This document shows positions 1-7,367 of a DNA stretch of 9,888 bases, piece after piece. A program made the position numbers and the translations under genes. Under the pieces are notes generated by a model. It was given only the letters and a program-made list of their open reading frames with translations, did no database searches and was not told where the DNA came from. The DNA lies in assembly GCA_030765325.1 (NCBI GenBank), contig JAVCCT010000078.1, forward strand, positions 1 to 9,888. Direction: 5' to 3'. The DNA comes from Candidatus Stygibacter frigidus. GTDB taxonomy: Bacteria > Cloacimonadota > Cloacimonadia > Cloacimonadales > TCS61. Numbering within the stretch: the first letter of the stretch is position 1; each line of letters begins with the position of its first letter.

Positions 1-3000
1 GCACTTGCTAATGCTACTTTATTGCCATTAATTGCATGAAGATAATCTACTACTGGTGCCTGGAAACTGATCAAGTCAGTTTCTGTCATCACGCTGAATC
101 CATTAAGATCGCCAGTTGTGCTGAATATAAATTCGCCATTTTCTACGGTCATGCTTACTTCAGCTGCTGGTGATTCAGTTCTGGTTTCTACTGGGAATTC
201 ATCGATCATGCCTACTGCATACTGCAATACAAGTGCTGCATCATAAGCTTCAGGATCTCCATTGCCATCAACGTCACCGGCTAATAATTCCCAAGTCCAT
301 GGTAATGGAGCACCAATTGGATCCATACCCACAGTGAACTGAAGTATATTAGCTGCATCAAATGCATCCACTAATTCATCACCAGTTACATCTCCATACA
401 TGTAAGCTGCGCCTACTGTCATCGTTACCGGTACTATGATCTCTGTATTATAAAGATCATTGCTGGTGATCATGATCTCACCCATCATAACGTCACCATC
501 CATGAGTCCAGTTGCATCAAAATTAACTGGGATCATGTCTGCTCCAGCACCTACTGCTACCATTCCACCAGTAGTCATGTCACCATCAAAGGTTACCCAT
601 GGATTGATTGGAACACTATAGTCTATTGTCAGATATGGAGGATTTGCTTCATTCCAGCCATCAATGTTTATCCAATATGAAACTGAATTATCACGTGATG
701 TCATACCACAGGCAAACCAGTCCTGACCTAAAGCAGCTTCCAGATCAGCAATTACTGTTGTTCCAAGTGGATATGTATGCCAGCCTACAGGGAAAGTGCT
801 TGATTCATTATTGTATGAATAGGCTACTCCTGTAAGTTCTCCAGCAATTAGATGTGCACTCAAGGTGGCTGCATCTGTTGTCAGTGGATCAAGAGTACAT
901 GGGGTGATTGACCAATAGCAATAATTAGCGCTATTTACGTAAACACTGCAATCAACACTGTTGATAACTGCTCCATCTGGAATACCTGATACATCAAACA
1001 TTGCCCAGCCATCTTCTAAGTCTATTCCATTGATCATGCTGGTTGATGTAAAGCTGGTTCCATCTGTAGAACCTGTCCAGTAATCTGCACTCTGAGGATA
1101 AGCTTCTGCTACTGCTCTGCCCTCATAATACATGATCTCTGCATCATATTCCAAATCCAGATCTCCCAGATTACCAATATTCAACATATAATCTGCCATT
1201 CCGTCAACTGGTACTGTTACGTCAAATTCCACTGGATCTACTGTGATCTCTGCGGTTGGAATGCTGCCTGTTATTGTCAAATCCGCTGCAACTGCTGCAC
1301 TTGCCAATCCATCACTAAATACGATGTCTGCATAGTAAGTAAGTCCTGGAAGTTCAATAGCATTAAAGGTGGCTGTGATATTTACACTTTCTCCTGGTGC
1401 AAGAGTTCCACTATTCGGTTCAATTGCTAACCAGGCTGATGCAGGGCTTAATTCATAAACCGTAAGAGTATAACTACCCTGATTTAATGCCCCAATTACA
1501 AGTGTTCCGCTTTCATAATCTATTGATGTAAATAGTCCGCCAGCAATATCGCCAACTACACCTGTATCTTCAAGTACATCATGGAATACTCCAGTATCTG
1601 CACCTGTTTCAATATTCATCTGATTGATCACACAGCCACTTCCAGCCTGGCTGAATCCATATATATATGGTCCGCCATCTGTAATATTGTCATAAGCCAT
1701 GCCATACCAGCTTCCGTAGGTTATTGAACAGGGGAAACTGTCCATCACGCTGCCGTCTCTGCCTACTAAGGTAATGGCTGTATCCCAGTTATTTACCCAG
1801 AATCCGTCCAGATCATCATCATAAGCAATTGCCCGAACTGCTACTGCTGATGTGATTGTTGATACCAATGTCTGATTCTCAAAATCCATTTCCCATAATG
1901 CGGTTCCGCCTGCTCCACCATAGAAATACTGTCCATCATAAGCTAAATCTCTCAAGCCTAATACGCCAGGAATTGAGAATGATTCTATAAAATTGCCGTC
2001 AATATCATACTTATTGATAGTTGCTGCATTCCACACTGCTGTATAGATATAAGTGCCGTCAAATTCAACTGCTGCCTGACTTACAATATCTGCTCCAATA
2101 ACGCCTGTATAAAGCATATCCCACATATCACGGGTTTCTGGAACGTCAAACATCTCTGCATTCGGTGCTAATTCTGCGTCTTCTCCTACGCTGTTCGCTG
2201 TGCGTGGCTTGGTCTCGCCCACATCTAAGCGTGCCTGCTGTGCTATTGAGCCATTCCAATAGAAGTTTCCGTCTCCACTATTACTTAATTCAATATTATA
2301 ATCTGATGTTAAGCCATAATCAAGTGTCTCACTCAATACAGTTGGATTAACTGACACAATTGCCATGCCAAGTTCTACTACTTCATGATTAGTTTCTGGT
2401 GATTCACCTTCATCATATACTGCAGTTACATAATATTCATACATGCCTGCAGCAAGTCCCATGTCATCATAGGTTGTCTCAGCTACTGTGGCTATCACTA
2501 CATCATCTCTATATACATTATATTCACCAGTGAAATCGCGAACTGTTTCTCCGATTCCAGCTGCTGCAAATTTTACTCTGCTATCAACCTGAATTGCTTC
2601 TGGATGCCAGGTCTGTGGACGTGCTAATACCTGGTTTCTGCCAGCTTCACCAGCGATTCCACCCCAGATATTCCAGTTGTAATCAAGTCCGAATCCACTC
2701 AGTGGATCCCAGGTTACTCCACCATCCATTGTGATCATGTCTCCATATCCGGCTACTGCAGGTCCTGCATCACAACCAGCGGGAAACATCAAATCAGCAT
2801 GGGTTACTTCATAACCAATCCATAACTCATCACTGGCATCTATCAGCACTGGTGTATTTAATACAAAATTATTCCAGTCAATTCCTACTGGTGTCACTGT
2901 CTGCTGAACCAGTACATTAGCTGCATTTGCCCCTGTCCATACATATAAAGTCATGTCTGTTGGAAGGTCATTAATATATACTGTAACGTTATCCATTACT

Positions 3001-5750
3001 AATCCATCAAATGGTGCCAATTCTGTTGGTGTGAATCTGGCTGCTACACTGAATATTCCGCCACCAGTCATTCCAATAGCATCAAAGTTTTCCATATCAT
3101 CCCAATGCAACATATCTGTCGGTGGGTTATATGGTTCTTCCCATGCCAGTCCTACATCATATCCGACAGCTGTTGCTACCAGGTTAGTTGGACCTGTCAT
3201 ATTGATATCAAGAGCAAAATCCTGAGTTGCTACTACATCTTCCAGAATTGTTACTGGAGCTACTGAACCAGTATATCCGCCAGCATCACAGGTAGCATCA
3301 TAATCACCAACAAGAACTTCAGGAATATTGTAATATCCCATATCATCTGACATTCCCTGATAATTACCACATGCTATTGTGGCTCCAGCAATTGGATCTC
3401 CAGTATAGTTATCTGTTACGAATCCTTCAAGTCCACCCCAAAGGATTGGAGAAACTGTAAATGGAAATTCTCCTTGTGTTGTATAATCACTTGATGCCCA
3501 TTGTACCAGTAATATACCTTCTTTGCTTACGATGCCGGACATTCCACCATCTCCATAAGCGTCATAAACATATACAACATAATCTCCATCTGCAAGATCT
3601 TCGCTGTATATCTCTGTTACATTATTACCTGCAAAGGTCTGATCAACATCCCAGATAAAAATCCCATTGGTTACATCCCAAACATTCCAGGATATTTCGT
3701 ATCCCCAGCTATCACTTGTAACCTCAAATACTACGCCAACAATTGGATCAAGTGCAAAATCGACTGTTGTAGTCACATCTTCAAGCACTTCCACTCCTGT
3801 AGCTGCGCCAGGATTATAACCAGTTAAGGCAACTGCTATATCATAAAGTCCTAATTCCAGTCCTCCAAAAAGATAATATCCCATGTCATCTGTCATCAGG
3901 GTTGTGCCTGCTGTTGTTACATTTGCGCCAACGATTGGTTCGCCAGTTACAAAATCTGTAACTGTTCCATCAATACTTCCAAATGCTGGAGGTGGCAATA
4001 TATCAAAATGTACTTCAAAATATCTATAGCCGGCATTGAATGAATACGCATCATGGCAGATATAATAGGTTCCTGGTTGTACTAAGAAGCCATTACCAAC
4101 TGCAATCCAGGCTGCCATTGAGTTTCCTGCTGTGCCAGGACAGCCATCATCATCATAGGCAATCTGTGTATAGGCACTGTCATATAAATTCATATATGTG
4201 TCAAAATCTGAGCCGCAAGCGTTAAGATCCATCACAGAAGGTTCTGTAACGGTGAACTCATAGTAAATATCCTGTCCTGAACGTGAGCCCACTAAACCAG
4301 CTCCTGTACTGTAATCTGTATAAAGAGAAATATCCCCTGACATAAAATATGGGAAAGCATCAATTACAATAGGATCTTCAATTGTGTCACCAATATCTGA
4401 GAATACATCCAAGACAAAGTCAACTGTAGTTGTCTGACCTTCCAGAATCTCTACATCTGTCTCCGATGCTCCATAATATCCATCTGCCATTACTGATACA
4501 GTATATATACCAGTTTCCAGACCTGCGAACATGTAATATCCATTGATATCTGTTATTTCGCTAAATCCACCAGCAGATACTACTGCTCCTTCTATTGCTG
4601 CTTCATTAACATTTGTCACGGTTCCATCCAGACTACCAAATGTAGGTGGTTCATTAGCTGTTATTGCAATATCAAAGGGGGTAAATTGTGGTGCTGGCCA
4701 GGTTGATACTACTATATAATATGTCTCACCCATTGGTAAAACCACATCTTCTAAAAATGGATTACCACCATAAACGGTTGACATAGCTACGCAGACTGCT
4801 GCTGGATCATCTACAAAGCCCTGAATTACAAATACTCCTGTATAGGTCAGCGTATTAGTTAAGGTAATATCTACCGACATGTTCTCTGTTGGTGTATAAG
4901 AAAATACAAAGTCATCACCACCCATGTAATAGTTTGCACATGCCATGGTGTTGTCATAATCATCACCAAATCCCTCTGTGGTCATGCCTGTCTCTACAAA
5001 AGGTAAGGCATCAATAAAATAAGGATCTGCACAGCTTGTTCCTGCCGTCTCAAATACTTCCATACCAAAATCTACTGTCGTTGTCTCATTTGCCAAAACT
5101 TCCACTCCAGTTACAGTATTGCTAATATAGCCGTATGCGGTAGCTACTACATTATAAATGCCACTCTGAACATTCAGATTATAATATCCACTTACATCAG
5201 TTGTAGCATTTAAACCTCCAGCAGATACCATAGCACCTTCAATAGGAAGTGCTGTGCCAAAATCTGTAACTACTCCATCAATAAATCCCATAGTTGGTGG
5301 ATCTCCACCTGTGATAGTTAATACATAATCTCCAAAAGCTGAACTGTAACCATAAACTCGTGCATAATAAGTACCCGCTGGCAGCACATCAAAAAATACT
5401 GCACTCTGAGCTCCATAAAAATCATCGTTATATGCCAGATAGGTGGCATCATCACATTCACCCCAAACTTCCAGCTTGGTATCAAATGTTGATCCAGCTA
5501 AGGATACTTCGATAGCTCCATAAGCATCATCAAGCACGAATTCATACCAATCTGATTCTAATGCTACTGTTGTTGATCCTGTCACTGCTTGATCATTAAT
5601 ATTCCCATAAGACAATGCCTCTTCACATGTGTCTCCTGGCTCACGACTATTACTATGGGTCCTGGGAGTTGCCGGGGACTCAACCTTTGCTGATAAGGCA
5701 AGAGTGCTTAAAAACATTAAGGTTAAAACTACTAATAAAAACTTTTTCAT
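1..5750 (-). CDS. Giant exported multidomain surface protein with PPC, carboxypeptidase-regulatory-like and dockerin modules (partial, C-terminus off left edge)
   Basis: The minus-strand frame is open from ATG at 5750 to the window edge (1916 codons seen, no stop; I checked the phase at several points). The start follows a good AAAGGAG at 8 bases and gives a Sec signal peptide, residues 1-21 ending ALSA. By eye the order is: PPC-like domain 40-148; carboxypeptidase-regulatory-like (CPreg) beta-sandwich 155-232; PPC-like 236-368; CPreg 371-450; PPC-like 455-588; CPreg 590-670; a Trp-rich beta domain 675-768; CPreg 771-850; a long beta domain like those following choice-of-anchor modules, about 855-1040; fibronectin-III-like segment about 1060-1120; propeller-like repeats about 1205-1400; Ig-like segments; DNRLRE-like domain about 1545-1705; an Ig-like segment; a two-repeat dockerin about 1780-1850; then the beginning of another beta domain. 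The modules suggest an adhesive or scaffold surface protein, not an enzyme: I see no catalytic motif. Cloacimonadota-like bacteria carry such proteins. A C-terminal sorting domain may lie off the window (inference). Domain limits are approximate. Confidence 0.9.
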   Translation of the reverse strand, partial: MKKFLLVVLTLMFLSTLALSAKVESPATPRTHSNSREPGDTCEEALSYGNINDQAVTGSTTVALESDWYEFVLDDAYGAIEVSLAGSTFDTKLEVWGECDDATYLAYNDDFYGAQSAVFFDVLPAGTYYARVYGYSSAFGDYVLTITGGDPPTMGFIDGVVTDFGTALPIEGAMVSAGGLNATTDVSGYYNLNVQSGIYNVVATAYGYISNTVTGVEVLANETTTVDFGMEVFETAGTSCADPYFIDALPFVETGMTTEGFGDDYDNTMACANYYMGGDDFVFSYTPTENMSVDITLTNTLTYTGVFVIQGFVDDPAAVCVAMSTVYGGNPFLEDVVLPMGETYYIVVSTWPAPQFTPFDIAITANEPPTFGSLDGTVTNVNEAAIEGAVVSAGGFSEITDINGYYMFAGLETGIYTVSVMADGYYGASETDVEILEGQTTTVDFVLDVFSDIGDTIEDPIVIDAFPYFMSGDISLYTDYSTGAGLVGSRSGQDIYYEFTVTEPSVMDLNACGSDFDTYMNLYDSAYTQIAYDDDGCPGTAGNSMAAWIAVGNGFLVQPGTYYICHDAYSFNAGYRYFEVHFDILPPPAFGSIDGTVTDFVTGEPIVGANVTTAGTTLMTDDMGYYLFGGLELGLYDIAVALTGYNPGAATGVEVLEDVTTTVDFALDPIVGVVFEVTSDSWGYEISWNVWDVTNGIFIWDVDQTFAGNNVTEIYSEDLADGDYVVYVYDAYGDGGMSGIVSKEGILLVQWASSDYTTQGEFPFTVSPILWGGLEGFVTDNYTGDPIAGATIACGNYQGMSDDMGYYNIPEVLVGDYDATCDAGGYTGSVAPVTILEDVVATQDFALDINMTGPTNLVATAVGYDVGLAWEEPYNPPTDMLHWDDMENFDAIGMTGGGIFSVAARFTPTELAPFDGLVMDNVTVYINDLPTDMTLYVWTGANAANVLVQQTVTPVGIDWNNFVLNTPVLIDASDELWIGYEVTHADLMFPAGCDAGPAVAGYGDMITMDGGVTWDPLSGFGLDYNWNIWGGIAGEAGRNQVLARPQTWHPEAIQVDSRVKFAAAGIGETVRDFTGEYNVYRDDVVIATVAETTYDDMGLAAGMYEYYVTAVYDEGESPETNHEVVELGMAIVSVNPTVLSETLDYGLTSDYNIELSNSGDGNFYWNGSIAQQARLDVGETKPRTANSVGEDAELAPNAEMFDVPETRDMWDMLYTGVIGADIVSQAAVEFDGTYIYTAVWNAATINKYDIDGNFIESFSIPGVLGLRDLAYDGQYFYGGAGGTALWEMDFENQTLVSTITSAVAVRAIAYDDDLDGFWVNNWDTAITLVGRDGSVMDSFPCSITYGSWYGMAYDNITDGGPYIYGFSQAGSGCVINQMNIETGADTGVFHDVLEDTGVVGDIAGGLFTSIDYESGTLVIGALNQGSYTLTVYELSPASAWLAIEPNSGTLAPGESVNITATFNAIELPGLTYYADIVFSDGLASAAVAADLTITGSIPTAEITVDPVEFDVTVPVDGMADYMLNIGNLGDLDLEYDAEIMYYEGRAVAEAYPQSADYWTGSTDGTSFTSTSMINGIDLEDGWAMFDVSGIPDGAVINSVDCSVYVNSANYCYWSITPCTLDPLTTDAATLSAHLIAGELTGVAYSYNNESSTFPVGWHTYPLGTTVIADLEAALGQDWFACGMTSRDNSVSYWINIDGWNEANPPYLTIDYSVPINPWVTFDGDMTTGGMVAVGAGADMIPVNFDATGLMDGDVMMGEIMITSNDLYNTEIIVPVTMTVGAAYMYGDVTGDELVDAFDAANILQFTVGMDPIGAPLPWTWELLAGDVDGNGDPEAYDAALVLQYAVGMIDEFPVETRTESPAAEVSMTVENGEFIFSTTGDLNGFSVMTETDLISFQAPVVDYLHAINGNKVALAS
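200..410 (-). other. Dockerin-like calcium-binding pair inside the giant protein
   Basis: Residues about 1780-1850 of the giant protein contain two copies of a dockerin type I-like loop. The first reads GDVTGDELVDAFDAANILQ and the second GDVDGNGDPEAYDAALVLQ. Both have the D-x-(T/D)-G-(D/N) calcium-loop spacing with an Asp at position 12, followed by the A-x-x-L-Q helix typical of dockerins. Dockerins bind cohesin modules, but isolated dockerin-like domains are also common in non-cellulosomal surface proteins. A further beta-rich segment begins after it (residues about 1860 onward) and is cut by the window edge. Confidence 0.8.
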
Positions 5751-5902
5751 AAAGTATCTCCTTTGAAATTGAAAATTAACTTCCTCATTTTTTTTCTTCT
5801 AATGAAGCCGAAGGATACTCCTCCTGCTCCAACTTGATTGCGATAGTAGCGATTATTTTTTTTCTCTCTTTGCCGAATTCCTATTGCTAAATTATTTCTC
5901 AT
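5747..5902 (-). CDS. Doubtful 51-codon ORF overlapping the start of the giant gene
   Basis: An ATG at 5902 opens a 51-residue basic peptide (starts MRNNLAIGIR, ends NFKGDTL) whose TGA stop overlaps the ATG of the giant gene as ATGA, the arrangement seen in translationally coupled genes. An in-frame TTG lies two codons upstream. AGAGGT and AAGGAG sequences lie upstream, but the spacing to the ATG is long. It has no recognisable domain, no signal peptide and a composition shaped by the purine-rich strand (many Lys, Arg, Asn). It may be a leader or regulatory ORF, or simply chance openness. I lean towards chance. Confidence 0.2.
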   Translation of the reverse strand: MRNNLAIGIRQREKKNNRYYRNQVGAGGVSFGFIRRKKMRKLIFNFKGDTL

Positions 5903-6243
5903 TATCAATTTTCTACCTCTTGGCTCCTTATATTTTTTTCACTTAGTTTCATTGCTTTCCTATTCTTAGAGTTTCCATTATCTCCATTTACCTTTTTTAC
6001 ATTTCTAAAAAAAACTGTCAAATATTTATTATTCAGCATTTCAAGTTTATCCTATATCCTCTCTACATCGATAATCCGCTATCTTCATTGATTACACTCT
6101 CTTCCAAAATTACAATCCATTTGCCACTCATCATGTCTCACACCATAACTAACCTAATATTAATAAATTACGCTTTTTTTGTCCTTAATCTCACACGAAC
6201 ATAATAATCCATGCACCTTATTTTGATATTTCTCTCCCATTTG
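5751..6243. other. Intergenic AT-rich spacer / leader of the giant gene
   Basis: About 490 bases with no convincing gene. The plus strand is strikingly pyrimidine-rich (many T and C runs), so the transcript of the giant gene would have a purine-rich 5' leader. A TTGACA on the minus strand (6021-6016) is followed after only 14 bases by TGTAAA, a poor promoter fit. I see no riboswitch, tRNA or strong hairpin. The only structured element is the terminator at its right end. Confidence 0.6.
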
Positions 6244-6273
6244 AAAAAATCATGACCCTTCACAGGTCATAAT
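6244..6273 (-). terminator. Intrinsic terminator, originally for the DUF1573 gene
   Basis: Read on the minus strand, ATTATGACC, a 7-base loop TGTGAAG, and GGTCATGAT form a 9-bp stem (one T-G wobble). It is followed directly by a run of five T. This is a standard rho-independent terminator shape, though with a modest GC core. Removing the insertion sequence would place it about 90 bases downstream of the DUF1573 stop codon, so it most likely ended that transcript. It now lies beyond the insertion sequence. Confidence 0.65.
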
Positions 6274-6277
6274 AATA
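6270..6277. repeat. Target-site duplication, left copy
   Basis: TAATAATA lies directly outside the left inverted repeat and is identical to 7281-7288. The left four bases also form the outer 5' arm of the terminator hairpin. Confidence 0.88.
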
Positions 6278-6299
6278 AATGACTATCCGGATGTTTCCG
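6278..6299. repeat. IS1595 left inverted repeat
   Basis: Starts AATGACTATCCGGATG and pairs with the reverse complement of 7259-7280: the first 12 positions are identical, 18 of 22 overall. Confidence 0.88.
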
Positions 6300-6305
6300 T
6301 AAAAC

Positions 6306-6334
6306 TTGACAAAAATATACAAATTGAGTAATGT
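6306..6334 (+). promoter_or_regulatory. Probable transposase promoter
   Basis: A perfect TTGACA -35 box (6306-6311) is followed after 17 bases by TAATGT (6329-6334), a weak -10 box. It lies inside the element, about 30 bases before the transposase ATG, so the element carries its own promoter. Confidence 0.5.
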
Positions 6335-6363
6335 TACCATAAATATTAAAGGGAGAATTATAA

Positions 6364-7275
6364 ATGAAACATTATGAATCAATTAGTTTCTTCGAATTTC
6401 AGAGAAATTATTCTACTGAAGACGCCTGTCGAGAGAAATTATTCAAATTAAGATGGCCGGAAGGTTTTACTTGTCCACATTGTGGTAATACTACCTACTA
6501 TTACCATAGTGTTAGGCATTTATATCAATGCACCGAGTGTAAATATCAGGTTTCAGTTACAGCAGGTACTGCTTTGCATAGAACTAAAATACCATTAGTT
6601 AAGTGGTTCTGGGCAATGTATCTAATTACCAGCGATAAACGAGGTATTTCTGCCTTGGAATTGTCAAAAAAGCTGGAATTGAGATATGAAACAGCCTGGA
6701 CGATGACTCATAAAATTAGAAAAGCTATGCATGACAGGGATAGTCATTACGATTTATTAGGAGTTATTGAAATTGATGAGACATTTATTGGCAGTCCGTC
6801 AGAAGGAGTAGATAAAAAGGGTAGAGGTTCAGAAAAGATACCAGTGATTGTATCAGTATCAACTAAAGATGCTAAAATGCTTTTTGCAAAAATGCAAGTA
6901 GTGGAATCTGTGAATAAAGAAGAAATAAAAAAAATTGTATCTACTACTATTCCCAAAGGTGAAACAATCAAAACAGACGGATTAAATGTCTATAAGTCAC
7001 TAACAAATCAAGGATATAAACATGAAAGGATAATCATATCTGGATCCGATATGAATGCCAACGAATTACTGAAATGGGTTCACATTATTGCAAGTAATGC
7101 AAAGTCTTGGATAAATGGAACTTTCCATGGTATAGACAGAAAACACCTACAATCATATCTTGATGAATTCTGTTATAGGTTGAATAGAAGATTTCATGAG
7201 AATGAATTGTTAGACAGAGTAATTACAGCTTGTGCTAATTCGAATGGAATAACTTATGCGGAGTTATACGGATAG
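6364..7275 (+). CDS. IS1595-family transposase
   Basis: A 303-residue DDE-type transposase that cuts and joins the element's ends. An N-terminal zinc ribbon has Cys37-x2-Cys40 and Cys56-x2-Cys59. A helix-turn-helix-like region (about 93-122) follows, and then the catalytic core: Asp138 in IEIDETFIG, Asp205 in IKTDGLNVY, and Asn245/Lys247 in the SNAKSW segment, with Glu268 and the NRR motif near 274-276. This layout and length match IS1595 (ISXO2-like domain) transposases. The ATG follows GGGAG at 8 bases. The last codons and TAG stop lie within the right inverted repeat, showing compact packing. No frameshift or missing catalytic residue is visible, so it is probably active. It points opposite to the flanking genes. 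Confidence 0.95.
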   Translation: MKHYESISFFEFQRNYSTEDACREKLFKLRWPEGFTCPHCGNTTYYYHSVRHLYQCTECKYQVSVTAGTALHRTKIPLVKWFWAMYLITSDKRGISALELSKKLELRYETAWTMTHKIRKAMHDRDSHYDLLGVIEIDETFIGSPSEGVDKKGRGSEKIPVIVSVSTKDAKMLFAKMQVVESVNKEEIKKIVSTTIPKGETIKTDGLNVYKSLTNQGYKHERIIISGSDMNANELLKWVHIIASNAKSWINGTFHGIDRKHLQSYLDEFCYRLNRRFHENELLDRVITACANSNGITYAELYG

Positions 7276-7280
7276 TCATT
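7259..7280. repeat. IS1595 right inverted repeat
   Basis: Ends with CGGATAGTCATT, the exact inverse of the left end. It overlaps the 3' end and stop codon of the transposase gene. Confidence 0.88.
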
Positions 7281-7288
7281 TAATAATA
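7281..7288. repeat. Target-site duplication, right copy
   Basis: TAATAATA, identical to 6270-6277, directly after the right inverted repeat. Confidence 0.88.
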
Positions 7289-7367
7289 TTCTACCCTTCT
7301 GGTTTAATTGCTATCTCTCTCTCTTTGATTGATTTTCATCACTCAGCCAAATCAAATATCTACCCAG

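Larger units (their letters stand above)
6278..7280 (+). mobile_element. IS1595-family insertion sequence, 1003 bp, intact
   Basis: The element is bounded by terminal inverted repeats beginning AATGACTATCCG on each side, with 12 perfect positions and 18 of 22 overall. It is flanked by a perfect 8-bp direct repeat TAATAATA, and 8 bp is the duplication size known for the IS1595 family. It carries one intact transposase gene oriented against all its neighbours, with no passenger gene. Intact ends and a perfect duplication suggest recent insertion. Confidence 0.93.

Noticed and set aside
608..4225. Plus-strand ORFs of 60-90 codons across 608-4225
   Set aside because: They lie antisense within the continuous giant gene and encode low-quality His/Leu/Ser-rich peptides: shadows of the real frame.
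6747..6971. Minus-strand ORF of 74 codons inside the transposase gene
   Set aside because: Antisense to the catalytic core of a clear transposase, with no ribosome site or recognisable domain.
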